Of a stretch of DNA of 64,000 nt, positions 8,771 to 17,781 are shown piece after piece. The DNA is from Neomegalonema sp. (GTDB taxonomy: Bacteria > Pseudomonadota > Alphaproteobacteria > Rhodobacterales > Rhodobacteraceae). Position 1 is the stretch's first letter, and every line of letters begins with the position of its first letter. The notes below the pieces were generated by a model. That model searched no databases and had not been told where the DNA came from. It saw only the letters and a program-made list of their open reading frames with translations. Location: positions 62,001-126,000 of the forward strand of contig JALEFY010000030.1 in the NCBI GenBank assembly GCA_022760435.1. Direction: 5' to 3'. Position numbers and translations under genes: made by a program.

Positions 8771-9537
8771 CCTCCCGCCGGATCTATCAAGGGTCGGCCA
8801 ACCGGGCCTTGCGCGAGCGGCGTGCCATCAGCCAGCGAGCGATCGATGGTCACAACGCATCGATCATCGCCGATCCAGGTCATCGCGCAGGCATAGCAGA
8901 TTGCTTGCACGCCGCAAGCACGCGCGCTCTCATAAGCCTCTAGATATGCCGGGTCGATATCCCCCGCAAGGCAGAACCGCGTGCAGTCGGTTCGCTGGAC
9001 CAGATAGAGCATCACCGCGCGGTGGCCTTGCGCGACCATGCGTGCAAGCTCAGCGAGATGCTTTGCGCCGCGCGCGGTCTTCGCATCGGGAAATTCGGCG
9101 AGGCCTTGCTGGCGTGAGAGGGTGACGCTCTTGACCTCGACATAGGCGTCGGGCAGGCCCGGCTCGCTCAGCAGAAAGTCGATGCGGCTGTTCTCACCAT
9201 ATTTCACCTCGCGGCGCAGGGAGCCATAGGCGGCAAGCTCCGGGATCTGGCGCGCGCGCAACGCTTCCTCGACGATCCGGTTGGCTTGCCCGGTCGCCAC
9301 TCCGCACAGATGCGCGCCTTCGAGCGCGATCAGCAGCCAGCTATGGGCCAGCTTGCGCTTGGGATCATCCGAGCGATGTAGCCAGACGGTTGCACCCTCG
9401 TCCTGCAAGCCCAGCATCGAGCCGGGATTGGCGACATGAGCGGTAATGGTCTCACCGCTCTCGAGCAGGCAATCGGCCAGAAACCGTTTGTAGCGGCGGA
9501 TGAGGCGTGCCTTGACCAGGGGGGAGGGAAGCTGCAT
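8767..9537 (-). CDS. sfsA: SfsA family sugar-fermentation-stimulation protein
   Basis: A 256-residue protein with the family hallmarks: an N-terminal OB-like part (VKARLIRRYKRFLADC, then HVANPGSM) and a restriction-endonuclease-like core with RIDFLL, YVEVKSVTL and a later R....LAELA block. SfsA was named as a DNA-binding regulator of maltose genes in E. coli; the nuclease-like core suggests a nucleic-acid role, but the biochemical activity is unclear. First gene of the sfsA-map-radC unit. Divergent from the CinA-like gene, with 51 bases between the starts. Confidence 0.92.
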   Translation of the reverse strand: MQLPSPLVKARLIRRYKRFLADCLLESGETITAHVANPGSMLGLQDEGATVWLHRSDDPKRKLAHSWLLIALEGAHLCGVATGQANRIVEEALRARQIPELAAYGSLRREVKYGENSRIDFLLSEPGLPDAYVEVKSVTLSRQQGLAEFPDAKTARGAKHLAELARMVAQGHRAVMLYLVQRTDCTRFCLAGDIDPAYLEAYESARACGVQAICYACAMTWIGDDRCVVTIDRSLADGTPLAQGPVGRPLIDPAGG

Positions 9538-9588
9538 CTGATCCCCATATCCAAGATCGCGCCGTCATTCCAGCCGCAAGAGCCCTTC

Positions 9589-10353
9589 ATGCCCCAATCG
9601 AGCCAACCCACCGCTGCCATGATCGTGATCGGGGACGAGATCCTGTCCGGGCGCACGCAGGATGCCAACGCCCATCATCTGGCGGGTGTGATGAGCGAGA
9701 TCGGGGTGCGGCTGGTCGAGATCCGGGTGATCAGCGACGCGCATGAGGGGATCGTGGAGGCGGTGAACGCGCTGCGCGCGTGTGTTGATTACGTCTTCAC
9801 TTCCGGCGGGATCGGCCCGACCCATGATGACATCACTGCCGATGCGGTGGCGGCGGCCTTTGGCATGCCGATCGGCATTCGCGAGGACGCTCGGGCGATC
9901 CTGCTCGCCTATTATGGCGATGACCAGATCAATGACAGTCGGCTGCGCATGGCGCGCATTCCGCAAGGGGCGCGGTTGATCGACAATCCCGTGAGCGCGG
10001 CACCTGGCTTCGTGATTGGCAATGTTCATGTGATGGCAGGGGTGCCGGTGATCTTTCGCGCGATGCTGGCCGGGCTGCGCTCGAGCCTGAGCGGTGGGCC
10101 GCTGACGCTCTCACACAGCTTTCGCCTCGGAGTGCCCGAAGGCACGCTGGCCGAGCTGCTCGGTGCGCTGGCCGCGGCGCATCCGGCCTGCAGCATCGGC
10201 ATCTACCCCTTTTACCGGCAGGGTCCGGGCTGCACCATCGTGCTGCGCAGCGAGGATGCCGAGGCCCTTGCGGCCGCACGGCAGGCCCTGCTCGCTCAGC
10301 TCGCCGCACAGGGCTGCGAGGATTTTCAGGAGATGAGCGGGGCGCCGAGCTAG
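9589..10353 (+). CDS. Molybdopterin-binding / CinA N-terminal domain protein
   Basis: A 254-residue protein with a MoCF-biosynthesis (MogA/MoeA-like) domain: IGDEILSGRTQDAN at residues 14-27 and TSGGIGPTHDD near 70-80. It lacks the C-terminal pyrophosphatase/amidase domain of full CinA, so it is the short alphaproteobacterial form often called a competence/damage-inducible CinA-like protein. The family includes ADP-ribose pyrophosphatases; the substrate here is not known. The ATG at 9589 is chosen over 9436 because the domain begins just after it and the earlier start would lie within sfsA. Confidence 0.88.
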   Translation: MPQSSQPTAAMIVIGDEILSGRTQDANAHHLAGVMSEIGVRLVEIRVISDAHEGIVEAVNALRACVDYVFTSGGIGPTHDDITADAVAAAFGMPIGIREDARAILLAYYGDDQINDSRLRMARIPQGARLIDNPVSAAPGFVIGNVHVMAGVPVIFRAMLAGLRSSLSGGPLTLSHSFRLGVPEGTLAELLGALAAAHPACSIGIYPFYRQGPGCTIVLRSEDAEALAAARQALLAQLAAQGCEDFQEMSGAPS

Positions 10354-10388
10354 AATTCCCGGGAATAGTGTCCTCTCGACTTTTCGTC

Positions 10389-10411
10389 ATTGCCGGGCGT
10401 GTCCCGGCAAT
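10389..10411. repeat. REP-like palindrome
   Basis: ATTGCCGGG and CCCGGCAAT flank a 5-base loop (cgtgt). A closely related palindrome (ATTGCCGGA/TCCGGCAAT) with a 5-base loop lies at 28985-29007. Both are intergenic, as expected of a dispersed REP-type element; the pair at the ends of convergent genes may also stop transcription. Confidence 0.5.
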
Positions 10412-10500
10412 CCATTCCTCGATGAAGTCGGCTGCTTGGGGCGTGTGGAGGTGGTGGCGGAAGAGCTCGGTGGTCTGGGGTGGGTGCCGAATGGATCCTG

Positions 10501-10881
10501 TCAGGCGGCCTGCGCGATCGGTTCGCCGAACATGATCAAGGTGCAATCCTCATCAGCGACATGGAATTCGCGCTGCCCATAGGGCTGATCGAACGGCACG
10601 CGCAGGCGGTTTGTCGGGAGCGTCGCCAGGGCCGGTTCGAGTGAGCGATACAGGTCCTCGATCCCCTGCACATCGATATAGAACGAGCCTTGCCGCTCTG
10701 GATGTTGCAGATCGACATGATCGAAGACCTGAACCAGTCGCAAGGCGACCTTGTCACGCCGCATGAAGGCGTAGCCGTCCGAGCGGTAGCCCGGAGAAAA
10801 TCCCAGCCGATCCCGGTAGAACACAATCTGCCGGTCGAGATCTGAACAGGGGACGAAGGGGGTGATTTGCTCTAACTGCAT
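10501..10881 (-). CDS. Glyoxalase/bleomycin-resistance (VOC) fold protein
   Basis: A 126-residue single VOC module: beta-alpha-beta-beta-beta pattern starting QITPFVPCSDLDRQIVFYRDRLGF, with a second half ending REFHVADEDCTLIMFGEP. The likely metal-binding positions are partly kept (His/Glu in REFHVAD and the terminal E). VOC members include glyoxalases, extradiol dioxygenases and drug-binding proteins; substrate not assignable. Single gene, convergent with the CinA-like gene and divergent from the urt cluster. Confidence 0.8.
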   Translation of the reverse strand: MQLEQITPFVPCSDLDRQIVFYRDRLGFSPGYRSDGYAFMRRDKVALRLVQVFDHVDLQHPERQGSFYIDVQGIEDLYRSLEPALATLPTNRLRVPFDQPYGQREFHVADEDCTLIMFGEPIAQAA

Positions 10882-11106
10882 AAGGGCTCTTGCTAATGTA
10901 CAGCCATGCTCCCCTTATGATTGACGTCAGGGAAGCTCGCAACCGTATGGTTAGAAAATAATTAAAATTTTACACTTTCGCAAGGCCGGTCAAAAATTAA
11001 TCAATGATTAAGAAATGAGCATATTTGCCTGATGTGCAAACGAGGTCTGGGCTGTTATTGTTTGGCTAAGTTGCGGAAAAATAACAAGAATAAAAATATA
11101 GATCAA
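10882..11106. other. AT-rich intergenic region upstream of urtA
   Basis: About 225 bases between the VOC gene and the urtA promoter, much richer in A+T than its surroundings (for example 10955-11005 and 11070-11105). No ORF is supported. Such a region before a sigma-54 promoter is where enhancer-binding-protein sites and DNA bending are expected. No convincing NtrC consensus was seen. Confidence 0.5.
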
Positions 11107-11123
11107 TTGGCGTGCAACTTGCT
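11107..11123 (+). promoter_or_regulatory. Candidate sigma-54 promoter of urtA
   Basis: TTGGCGTGCAACTTGCT matches the -24/-12 consensus (TGGCACG-N4-TTGCW), with GG at 11109-11110 and GC at 11121-11122 separated by exactly 10 bases. Transcription would start near 11134, about 24 bases before the urtA ATG. This fits nitrogen-regulated urea uptake. Confidence 0.65.
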
Positions 11124-11157
11124 GAGGTTGGCGGGCAATCGACAGAAGGAGTTGCAC

Positions 11158-12432
11158 ATGCGGAAAATTATCTCCGCCGCAGTCGCGGCGATGGCGTTGT
11201 CCTGGGGGGCAGCGGCCACGGCTGAGGAGACGATCAAGGTCGGCGTTCTTCACTCGCTGAGCGGAACGATGGCAATCTCGGAAACCACGCTGAAAGACGC
11301 GATGCTGATGCTCATCGAGCAGCAGAACGCCAAGGGCGGGCTTCTGGGCAAGAAGCTTGAGGCCGTGGTGGTCGATCCGGCTTCCGATTGGCCGCTGTTC
11401 GCTGAAAAGGCGCGCGAGCTGATCTCGGTCAACGAAGTGTCGGCCGTGTTCGGCTGCTGGACCTCGGTGTCGCGTAAATCGGTTCTGCCGGTGTTCGAGG
11501 AACTGAACTCGATCCTGTTCTACCCGGTGCAGTATGAGGGTGAGGAAAGCCAGCGCAACGTGTTCTACACCGGTGCGGCGCCGAACCAGCAAGCGATCCC
11601 GGCGGTCGAGTACCTGATGGACCAAGGCGTCGAGCGCTGGGTTCTGGCCGGTACCGACTATGTCTACCCGCGCACGACCAACAAGATCCTCGAGCAATTC
11701 CTCAAGGATAAGGGCGTTGCCGAAGAAGACATCATGATCAACTACACGCCGTTCGGTCACTCGGATTGGCAGACGATCGTTTCCGACATCAAAGCGTTCG
11801 GCTCGGCCGGCAAGAAAACCGCTGTGGTCTCGACCATCAACGGTGATGCCAACGTGCCGTTCTACAAGGAGCTTGCCAACCAGGGCATCGCCGCGACCGA
11901 CATTCCGGTTGTTGCATTCTCGGTGGGTGAAGAAGAGCTCGCCGGTCTCGACACCGCTCCGCTGGTCGGGCACCTCGCGGCATGGAATTACTTCATGAGC
12001 GCGGATACCCCGGAAAACGCCGAGTTCATCGACGCCTGGCATGCCTTCATCGGCAGCGAGGACCGGGTGACCAACGATCCGATGGAAGCCCATTACATCG
12101 GCTTCAACATGTGGGTCAAAGCGGTTGAGGCCGCTGGTACCACTGATCCGGATGCGGTGATCGACGCGCTGGTTGGCGTTTCGGTTCCGAACCTGACCGG
12201 CGGCTACTCGGCCATGATGCCGAACCACCACATCACCAAGCCGGTTCTGATCGGTGAGATCCAGGCTGACGGTCAGATCGAGACCGTCTCGGAAACCCCA
12301 GGCCTGGTTGCTGGCGATGCGTGGTCGGACTTCCTGCCGGACAGCAAGCCGCTGATCTCCGATTGGCGCGCGCCGCTCTCCTGCGGCAACTTCAACACCG
12401 CCACCGGCAAATGCGGCGGTGCGGGCGAGTAA
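11158..12432 (+). CDS. urtA: Urea ABC transporter, substrate-binding protein
   Basis: A 424-residue periplasmic binding protein of the branched-chain-amide family. The signal peptide ends near residue 21 (ATA), and the mature part starts EETIKVGVLHSLSGTMAISE. The region around LFGCWTSVSRKSVLP-like residues (FGCWTSVSRKSV near 99-110), FYPVQYEGEE and the C-terminal CGNFN...GKCGG is characteristic of UrtA. It delivers urea to UrtBC. The ATG at 11158 follows AGAAGGA. First gene of urtABCDE, behind a sigma-54-like promoter; two stem-loops follow, as expected for a binding protein made in excess. Confidence 0.96.
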   Translation: MRKIISAAVAAMALSWGAAATAEETIKVGVLHSLSGTMAISETTLKDAMLMLIEQQNAKGGLLGKKLEAVVVDPASDWPLFAEKARELISVNEVSAVFGCWTSVSRKSVLPVFEELNSILFYPVQYEGEESQRNVFYTGAAPNQQAIPAVEYLMDQGVERWVLAGTDYVYPRTTNKILEQFLKDKGVAEEDIMINYTPFGHSDWQTIVSDIKAFGSAGKKTAVVSTINGDANVPFYKELANQGIAATDIPVVAFSVGEEELAGLDTAPLVGHLAAWNYFMSADTPENAEFIDAWHAFIGSEDRVTNDPMEAHYIGFNMWVKAVEAAGTTDPDAVIDALVGVSVPNLTGGYSAMMPNHHITKPVLIGEIQADGQIETVSETPGLVAGDAWSDFLPDSKPLISDWRAPLSCGNFNTATGKCGGAGE

Positions 12433-12456
12433 GACGGGCTTTTTGTCCTGTCTGTT

Positions 12457-12499
12457 CCGCGTAGCCTGAACACTTTGGGGAGTGCCTCAGGCTACGCGG
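12457..12499 (+). terminator. Stem-loop after urtA (attenuator or mRNA stabiliser)
   Basis: A perfect 13-bp inverted repeat, CCGCGTAGCCTGA at 12457-12469 and TCAGGCTACGCGG at 12487-12499, lies 25 bases after the urtA stop. No T-run follows, so partial termination or 3' protection of urtA mRNA is more likely than full termination. Confidence 0.6.
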
Positions 12500-12513
12500 T
12501 GAAGCGTTAGGGT

Positions 12514-12543
12514 CGGTCCCTCATCCATGGGATGACGGGACCG
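12514..12543 (+). terminator. Second stem-loop between urtA and urtB
   Basis: CGGTCCCTCATCC at 12514-12526 pairs with GGATGAcGGGACCG at 12530-12543, with one bulged base and a 3-base loop. It follows directly on the first stem-loop, giving a tandem pair about 100 bases before the urtB start. Confidence 0.55.
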
Positions 12544-12641
12544 GCTCTAGGGTGTGCCGCGACCCCAACTTTCTCATCCCCCTCTCAAGACCGGGATCGT
12601 GGCACATCACCTCTTTGTTTTTTCGATCTCAAGGCGAGTTC

Positions 12642-14252
12642 ATGCGCGCGCTGCTCTGTTCCTTTTTCATGATCCTGGCGCTTGCGAGCGCCTCAACGGC
12701 TGAAACGCTTGACAGGTTGCGCGAGATATCGGCCGGGTTTGTCACCAAGGATTACGGGCAAGTGCAAGCAACCGCCGAAGCGCTTGCGGCGACCGGCGAT
12801 GCGCGGGTGGCAACGGCGCTGAGCGCCCTGCGCGGCGGCGATCTGCGCTTTCGCAAAAGCGACAAGCAGGTCTTCAGGGTCGAGAAGGTGGGGCGCGACT
12901 ACGCCTTGTTCGATCCTTTCACTGGTGAGGCGATGGGGCAGGCTGGCTCGCGCGAAACCAGCAAGATCAAGGTCAATAACGCGATCCGCAATGCGATTGA
13001 CGGCCTTCTGGGCGGGTTGACCCTGCGCGCGGATGATCCCGCGATCCGGCTCGATGCGGCTGAGGCGCTGTTCAAGAGCCGCGATCCGGGCGCGCTTGCG
13101 GCACTGGGCAGCGCGATCGAGGCGGAGACGGATGGTTCGGTGCGCGATGCGATGCGCGAGGCGCGGGCGTCGATCCTGCTCGCCTCGGCGCAAAACGAGC
13201 CGCAAGCACTGATCGAGGCGGTCGAGACCATCCGCGCGCGCGGCGGTCAGGATGCGCTCGGCCTTTTGGCGCAGATTGGCGCGGACTACCCCGAGCCGGT
13301 GCAAGAGGCGGCGGCGCAGGCGCGGCGCGGCATCGAGCAATCCTTGATGCTTTGGGGCTATGGGCAGAGCCTGTGGCAAGGGATCTCGCTCGGCTCGGTG
13401 CTGCTGCTGGCGGCGATTGGCCTCGCGATCACCTTTGGCGTGATGGGGGTCATCAACATGGCCCATGGCGAGCTGGTGATGCTCGGCGCCTATACGACCT
13501 TCGCGGTGCAGGAGGTGATCCGCACCAGTGCCCCTCATCTGTTTGATGTCTCGCTGCTGATCGCGGCCCCGCTCGCCTTTCTGGTCGCCGGCGCGGTGGG
13601 CGTGGCGATCGAGCGCGGGATCGTGCGCTATCTCTACGGCCGCGCGCTCGAGACGCTGCTGGCCACCTGGGGGGTGAGCCTGATCTTGCAACAGGCCGTG
13701 CGCACCATCTTCGGGCCGAATAACCGCGAGGTCGGCAACCCGTCCTGGATGTCGGGCGCTTTCGAGCTCGGCGAGATGACGATCACCTATAACCGGCTGT
13801 GGATCCTGGTCTTCGCGCTCACCGTCTTCGTGCTGCTGCTGCTGATCCTCAAGCGCACACCGCTGGGCTTGCAGATGCGGGCGGTCACCCAGAACCGTGC
13901 CATGGCCGCCGATATGGGCGTGCGCACGGCCTGGGTCGATGCGATGACCTTTGGTCTTGGCGCCGGGATCGCGGGGCTGGCCGGGGTGGCGCTGAGCCAG
14001 ATCGACAACGTCTCCCCCAATCTGGGCCAAAGCTATATCGTCGACAGTTTCATGGTCGTGGTGTTCGGCGGCGCAGGCAATCTGTTCGGGGCGCTCGCCG
14101 GAGCGTTCACGCTCGGCATCGCCAACAAGTTCCTCGAGCCGCTGGCGGGCGCGATGCTCGCCAAGATCGCGGTGCTGGTCTTCATCATCCTCTTCATCCA
14201 GAAGCGCCCGCGCGGCCTGTTCGCGATCCGGGGCCGGGCGGTGGAGAATTGA
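12642..14252 (+). CDS. urtB: Urea ABC transporter, permease UrtB
   Basis: A 536-residue inner-membrane permease. A signal-like N-terminus is followed by a soluble, HEAT-like periplasmic part to about residue 235 that is typical of UrtB, then about eight membrane segments of the LivH type, with GVMGVINMAHGELVMLGAY near 265-285 and AVTQNRAMAADMGV near 410. It forms the channel with UrtC. The ATG at 12642 gives a signal peptide (MRALLCSFFMILALASASTA); the open frame from 12552 crosses the stem-loops' downstream flank and is not needed. Confidence 0.95.
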   Translation: MRALLCSFFMILALASASTAETLDRLREISAGFVTKDYGQVQATAEALAATGDARVATALSALRGGDLRFRKSDKQVFRVEKVGRDYALFDPFTGEAMGQAGSRETSKIKVNNAIRNAIDGLLGGLTLRADDPAIRLDAAEALFKSRDPGALAALGSAIEAETDGSVRDAMREARASILLASAQNEPQALIEAVETIRARGGQDALGLLAQIGADYPEPVQEAAAQARRGIEQSLMLWGYGQSLWQGISLGSVLLLAAIGLAITFGVMGVINMAHGELVMLGAYTTFAVQEVIRTSAPHLFDVSLLIAAPLAFLVAGAVGVAIERGIVRYLYGRALETLLATWGVSLILQQAVRTIFGPNNREVGNPSWMSGAFELGEMTITYNRLWILVFALTVFVLLLLILKRTPLGLQMRAVTQNRAMAADMGVRTAWVDAMTFGLGAGIAGLAGVALSQIDNVSPNLGQSYIVDSFMVVVFGGAGNLFGALAGAFTLGIANKFLEPLAGAMLAKIAVLVFIILFIQKRPRGLFAIRGRAVEN

Positions 14253-14313
14253 GCATGGGGTATTCGATGTCTTCTACCGGGCTTGCGCGCGGCACGTTTG
14301 AGCGAGGTGCGCC

Positions 14314-15402
14314 ATGCTGAGCCGACTGCTCGATCCGCGCACCGCGATCTTTATGGCGATCATGGCGGCGCTGACCATCGGGGTGCCGGTGCTCAATGGG
14401 GCCGGGCTGCTGCCCGATTACCTCGTGCCGCTGCTGGGCAAATGGCTGTGCTATGCGATCCTCGCCGTCGCGCTGGATCTGGTCTGGGGCTATGCCGGGA
14501 TCCTCTCGCTCGGCCATGGTGCCTTCTTCGCGCTGGGCGGCTATGCGATGGGCATGCATCTGATGCGCGAGATCGGCCCGCGCGGGGTCTATGGCGATCC
14601 GATCCTGCCCGATTTCATGGTGTTCCTGAACTGGAAGGAGTTGCCCTGGTTCTGGCTCGGCTTTGACAGCTTCCCCTTCGCGCTGCTGATGGCGATGCTG
14701 GTGCCGGGGCTGTTGGCCTTCGTCTTCGGCTGGCTCGCCTTTCGCAGCCGGGTGACGGGCGTCTATCTGTCGATCATCACCCAGGCGATGACCTATGCGC
14801 TCTACCTGTCGTTCTTTCGCAACGAGATGGGCTTTGGCGGCAATAACGGGCTCACCGATTTCAAGGATGTGCTCGGCTTTGACTTGCAATCGGGCAGCAC
14901 CCGCGCCGGTCTGTTCGTGCTGAGCGCGGTGCTGTTGATGCTGACGGTGCTGGTGTGCCGGGCGGTGGTGACCTCGAAGGCCGGCAAGGTGCTGGTGGCG
15001 GTGCGCGATGCCGAGAGCCGCACGCGGTTTCTGGGCTACCGGGTCGAGGGCTACAAGCTGTTCGTCTTCGTGCTCTCGGCGGTGATCGCGGGGCTGGCGG
15101 GCGCGCTCTACACGCCGCAGGTCGGGATCATCAACCCGTCCGAGTTCGCCCCGGCCGAGTCGATCATGGTGGTGATCTGGGTCGCGATCGGCGGGCGCGG
15201 CACGCTGATCGGCGCGGCGCTCGGCGCGGTGCTGGTCGCGGCGATGGAGAGCTGGTTGACCGGGGTCGCGCCTGAGCTTTGGCTGTTCGCGCTCGGCGCG
15301 ATGTTCGTGCTGGTGACGCTGTTCCTGCCCAAAGGCGTGCTGGGCCTGTTTGGCGCTGGCAACCTGCCGGCCTTTGCCAAGCGTTCGGAGGTGCCGGCAT
15401 GA
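14314..15402 (+). CDS. urtC: Urea ABC transporter, permease UrtC
   Basis: A 362-residue LivM-type permease with about ten hydrophobic segments and the family block YAGILSLGHGAFFALGGYAMGMHL near residues 60-85, and RTRFLGYRVEGYKLFVF near 235. It pairs with UrtB to form the membrane channel for urea. It starts 61 bases after urtB and overlaps urtD by four bases. Confidence 0.95.
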   Translation: MLSRLLDPRTAIFMAIMAALTIGVPVLNGAGLLPDYLVPLLGKWLCYAILAVALDLVWGYAGILSLGHGAFFALGGYAMGMHLMREIGPRGVYGDPILPDFMVFLNWKELPWFWLGFDSFPFALLMAMLVPGLLAFVFGWLAFRSRVTGVYLSIITQAMTYALYLSFFRNEMGFGGNNGLTDFKDVLGFDLQSGSTRAGLFVLSAVLLMLTVLVCRAVVTSKAGKVLVAVRDAESRTRFLGYRVEGYKLFVFVLSAVIAGLAGALYTPQVGIINPSEFAPAESIMVVIWVAIGGRGTLIGAALGAVLVAAMESWLTGVAPELWLFALGAMFVLVTLFLPKGVLGLFGAGNLPAFAKRSEVPA

Positions 15403-16154
15403 ACGCGCTGCGCACCACCGAAGCCTTGCTCTATCTCGACGATGTCCATCGCAGCTTTGACGGGTTCAAGGCGATCAACGGCCTTTCCTTCGCGATGAAA
15501 TCCGGCGAGCTGCGGGCGGTCATCGGCCCCAATGGCGCGGGCAAGACCACGATGATGGACATCATCACCGGCAAGACCCGCCCCGATACCGGCACCGTGC
15601 TCTGGGACGGCTCGGTCGATCTCACCCGCGAGGATGAGGCCGACACCGCGCGCCTGGGCATCGGGCGCAAGTTCCAGAAGCCGACCGTGTTCGAGACCCA
15701 TAGCGTCGAGGATAACCTGCTGCTGGCGCTCAAGGATGATCGCGGCGTGCTCGCCACCCTGTTCGCCCGCACCAGCAAGGCGCAGGCGGCGCGGCTCGAC
15801 GAGCTCTTGGCGCTGGTGCGGCTGTCGGACCGGCGCAAGGACCTCGCCGCCAATCTCTCGCATGGGCAAAAGCAGTGGCTCGAGATCGGGATGCTGCTGG
15901 CCCAGGATCCCAAGCTGCTGCTCGTCGATGAGCCCGCCGCCGGCATGACCGATGATGAGACCATGCGCACCGCCGATCTGCTCAAGGACATCGCAGGCGC
16001 GCATGCGGTGGTGGTGGTCGAGCATGACATGGAATTCGTCAAGGCGCTGGGCTGCCGGGTGACGGTGCTGCATCAGGGCTCGGTGCTGGCCGAGGGCTCG
16101 CTCGAGCATGTGAGCGCCGATCCGCGCGTCGTTGAAGTCTATCTGGGGCGCTGA
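15399..16154 (+). CDS. urtD: Urea ABC transporter, ATPase UrtD
   Basis: A 251-residue ABC ATPase of the LivG type: Walker A GPNGAGKTT at residues 43-51, signature LSHGQKQ near 158, Walker B KLLLVDEPAAGM near 176 and the H-loop in VVVEHDMEF. The start at 15399 overlaps the urtC stop (ATGA) and is preferred to the longer open frame from 15279. Works with UrtE as the nucleotide-binding pair. Confidence 0.95.
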   Translation: MNALRTTEALLYLDDVHRSFDGFKAINGLSFAMKSGELRAVIGPNGAGKTTMMDIITGKTRPDTGTVLWDGSVDLTREDEADTARLGIGRKFQKPTVFETHSVEDNLLLALKDDRGVLATLFARTSKAQAARLDELLALVRLSDRRKDLAANLSHGQKQWLEIGMLLAQDPKLLLVDEPAAGMTDDETMRTADLLKDIAGAHAVVVVEHDMEFVKALGCRVTVLHQGSVLAEGSLEHVSADPRVVEVYLGR

Positions 16155-16156
16155 GC

Positions 16157-16864
16157 ATGCTGACCGTATCCAAAGTCGATCTCTCCTATGGCGCGGCGCA
16201 GGCGCTCAAATCGGTTTCGCTGGAGGCGAAGCTGGGCGAGGTGACCTGCATTCTGGGCCGCAATGGCGTCGGCAAGACCTCGCTGATCCGGGCGATCGGC
16301 GGGCGCAAGGGGATCGCGGGCGGCAAGATCATCCTCGGCGAGCGCGCGATCGAGGGCATGCGGCCCGAACAGCGGGCGCGGCTCGGGGTGGCGACGGTGC
16401 CGCAGGGACGCGAGATCTTCCCGCTCCTGAGCGTCGAGGAGAACCTGCACACCGGCTATGCGCCAATCGCGCGCAAGGACCGCTTCGTGCCGCCGGAGGT
16501 CTTCGAGATGTTCCCGGTGCTCAAGGAGATGCTGGGGCGGCGCGGCGGCGATCTGTCGGGCGGCCAGCAACAGCAACTCGCCATCGGCCGGGCGCTGACC
16601 ACGCGGCCGAAGGTGCTGCTGCTCGATGAGCCGACCGAAGGCATCCAGCCCTCGATCATCAAGGATATCGGCCGCGCCATCGAGGCCTTGCGCGCGCGCG
16701 GCGACATGGCCATCGTGCTGGTGGAGCAATATTTCGAATTCGCGCGCGATCTGGCGGACCGGTTCTATGTGATGGACCGCGGTGAGATCGTCGCCAGTGG
16801 CAAGGGCAGCGAGATCCAGGGTGGAGAAGGGGAAGCCGATGTACGGCGCTGGCTCACCGTCTGA
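16157..16864 (+). CDS. urtE: Urea ABC transporter, ATPase UrtE
   Basis: A 235-residue LivF-type ATPase: Walker A GRNGVGKTS at residues 34-42, signature LSGGQQQQL near 135 and Walker B VLLLDEPTEGIQPSI near 155, the last being diagnostic of UrtE. It starts two bases after the urtD stop. Its end overlaps the chosen ureD start by 26 bases, which couples transporter and urease expression. Confidence 0.95.
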   Translation: MLTVSKVDLSYGAAQALKSVSLEAKLGEVTCILGRNGVGKTSLIRAIGGRKGIAGGKIILGERAIEGMRPEQRARLGVATVPQGREIFPLLSVEENLHTGYAPIARKDRFVPPEVFEMFPVLKEMLGRRGGDLSGGQQQQLAIGRALTTRPKVLLLDEPTEGIQPSIIKDIGRAIEALRARGDMAIVLVEQYFEFARDLADRFYVMDRGEIVASGKGSEIQGGEGEADVRRWLTV

Positions 16865-17765
16865 GGTCCCGGCGCTTTTGCCCGCAGCGCCAAAGATGCA
16901 GCGCATGCGCGGCAAGGCGGAGATCGGGGTGAAGGCGGGCGGAGTGGGCGATGGGGAAGGGGATGCCTCGCCGTCGCTTTCCCCTTCGCTCCCCCCTTCG
17001 CCCTCACGTCTGGCGCATCTCTACCAGTCGGGCTCGGCCAAATGCATCCTGCCGCGCACCCATGACGGGATCTGCGAGGCGGTGCTGATCAACACCGCTG
17101 GCGGCATCACCGATGGCGATCATTTGCTCTACGAGGCGAGCGCAGCGGCGGGCGCGCGGCTGACCCTCACCACCCAGGCCGCCGAGCGGATCTACAAGGC
17201 GCAAGGGCGCGCGCCCGGACGGCTCGAGGTGAGCCTCTCGCTCGGGGCGGGGGCGCGGCTCGATTGGGTGCCGCAGGAGACGATCCTGTTCGAGGGCGGG
17301 CGGCTCGCGCGCAGTCTCACGGTGCAGATGGCGGCGGATGCGCGGCTGCTGGTCTCGGAGATGGTGGTGCTCGGCCGCTCGGCGATGGGTGAGCGGGTCT
17401 GTGAGGGCTTTTTCGGCGATCAATGGCGGATCCATCGCGGCGGCGCGCTGGTCTATGCCGAGGCGCAGCGCCTGAGCGCGCCGGTTGATCTGGCGATGGT
17501 CGGCCCTGGCTGCGGGCAGGGCGCGCGGGCCTTCGCCACCCTGTTGCTGATCGCCCCCGATGCCGAGGATCTGTTGGACGAGGCCCGAGCGGCGCTCACG
17601 CGCCATGACGGCGTGATCGGCGGCGCTTCTGCCTGGAACGGGATGCTTGCGCTGCGCCTGCTCGGCGCGCAAGGTAACCGAGATGCCTCGGCCTTGCGCC
17701 GGGCCGTGATCGATCTGACCACCACGCTGCGCGGCTGCCCGCCGCCGCGCGTCTGGAATTTGTGA
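16839..17765 (+). CDS. ureD: Urease accessory protein UreD
   Basis: A 308-residue UreD, part of the UreDFG complex that loads nickel into urease. Family blocks: [17 protein letters not shown] near residue 56, [14 protein letters not shown] near 80, [11 protein letters not shown] near 110 and [13 protein letters not shown] near 145. The ATG at 16839, inside the end of urtE, follows GGAGAAGGGGAAG. Residues 15-52 form a Gly/Pro/Ser-rich stretch that is longer than usual. UreD partners UreF and UreG are not in the window. Confidence 0.92.
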   Translation: MYGAGSPSEVPALLPAAPKMQRMRGKAEIGVKAGGVGDGEGDASPSLSPSLPPSPSRLAHLYQSGSAKCILPRTHDGICEAVLINTAGGITDGDHLLYEASAAAGARLTLTTQAAERIYKAQGRAPGRLEVSLSLGAGARLDWVPQETILFEGGRLARSLTVQMAADARLLVSEMVVLGRSAMGERVCEGFFGDQWRIHRGGALVYAEAQRLSAPVDLAMVGPGCGQGARAFATLLLIAPDAEDLLDEARAALTRHDGVIGGASAWNGMLALRLLGAQGNRDASALRRAVIDLTTTLRGCPPPRVWNL

Positions 17766-17781
17766 GAAGGAGCGCTCGCCC

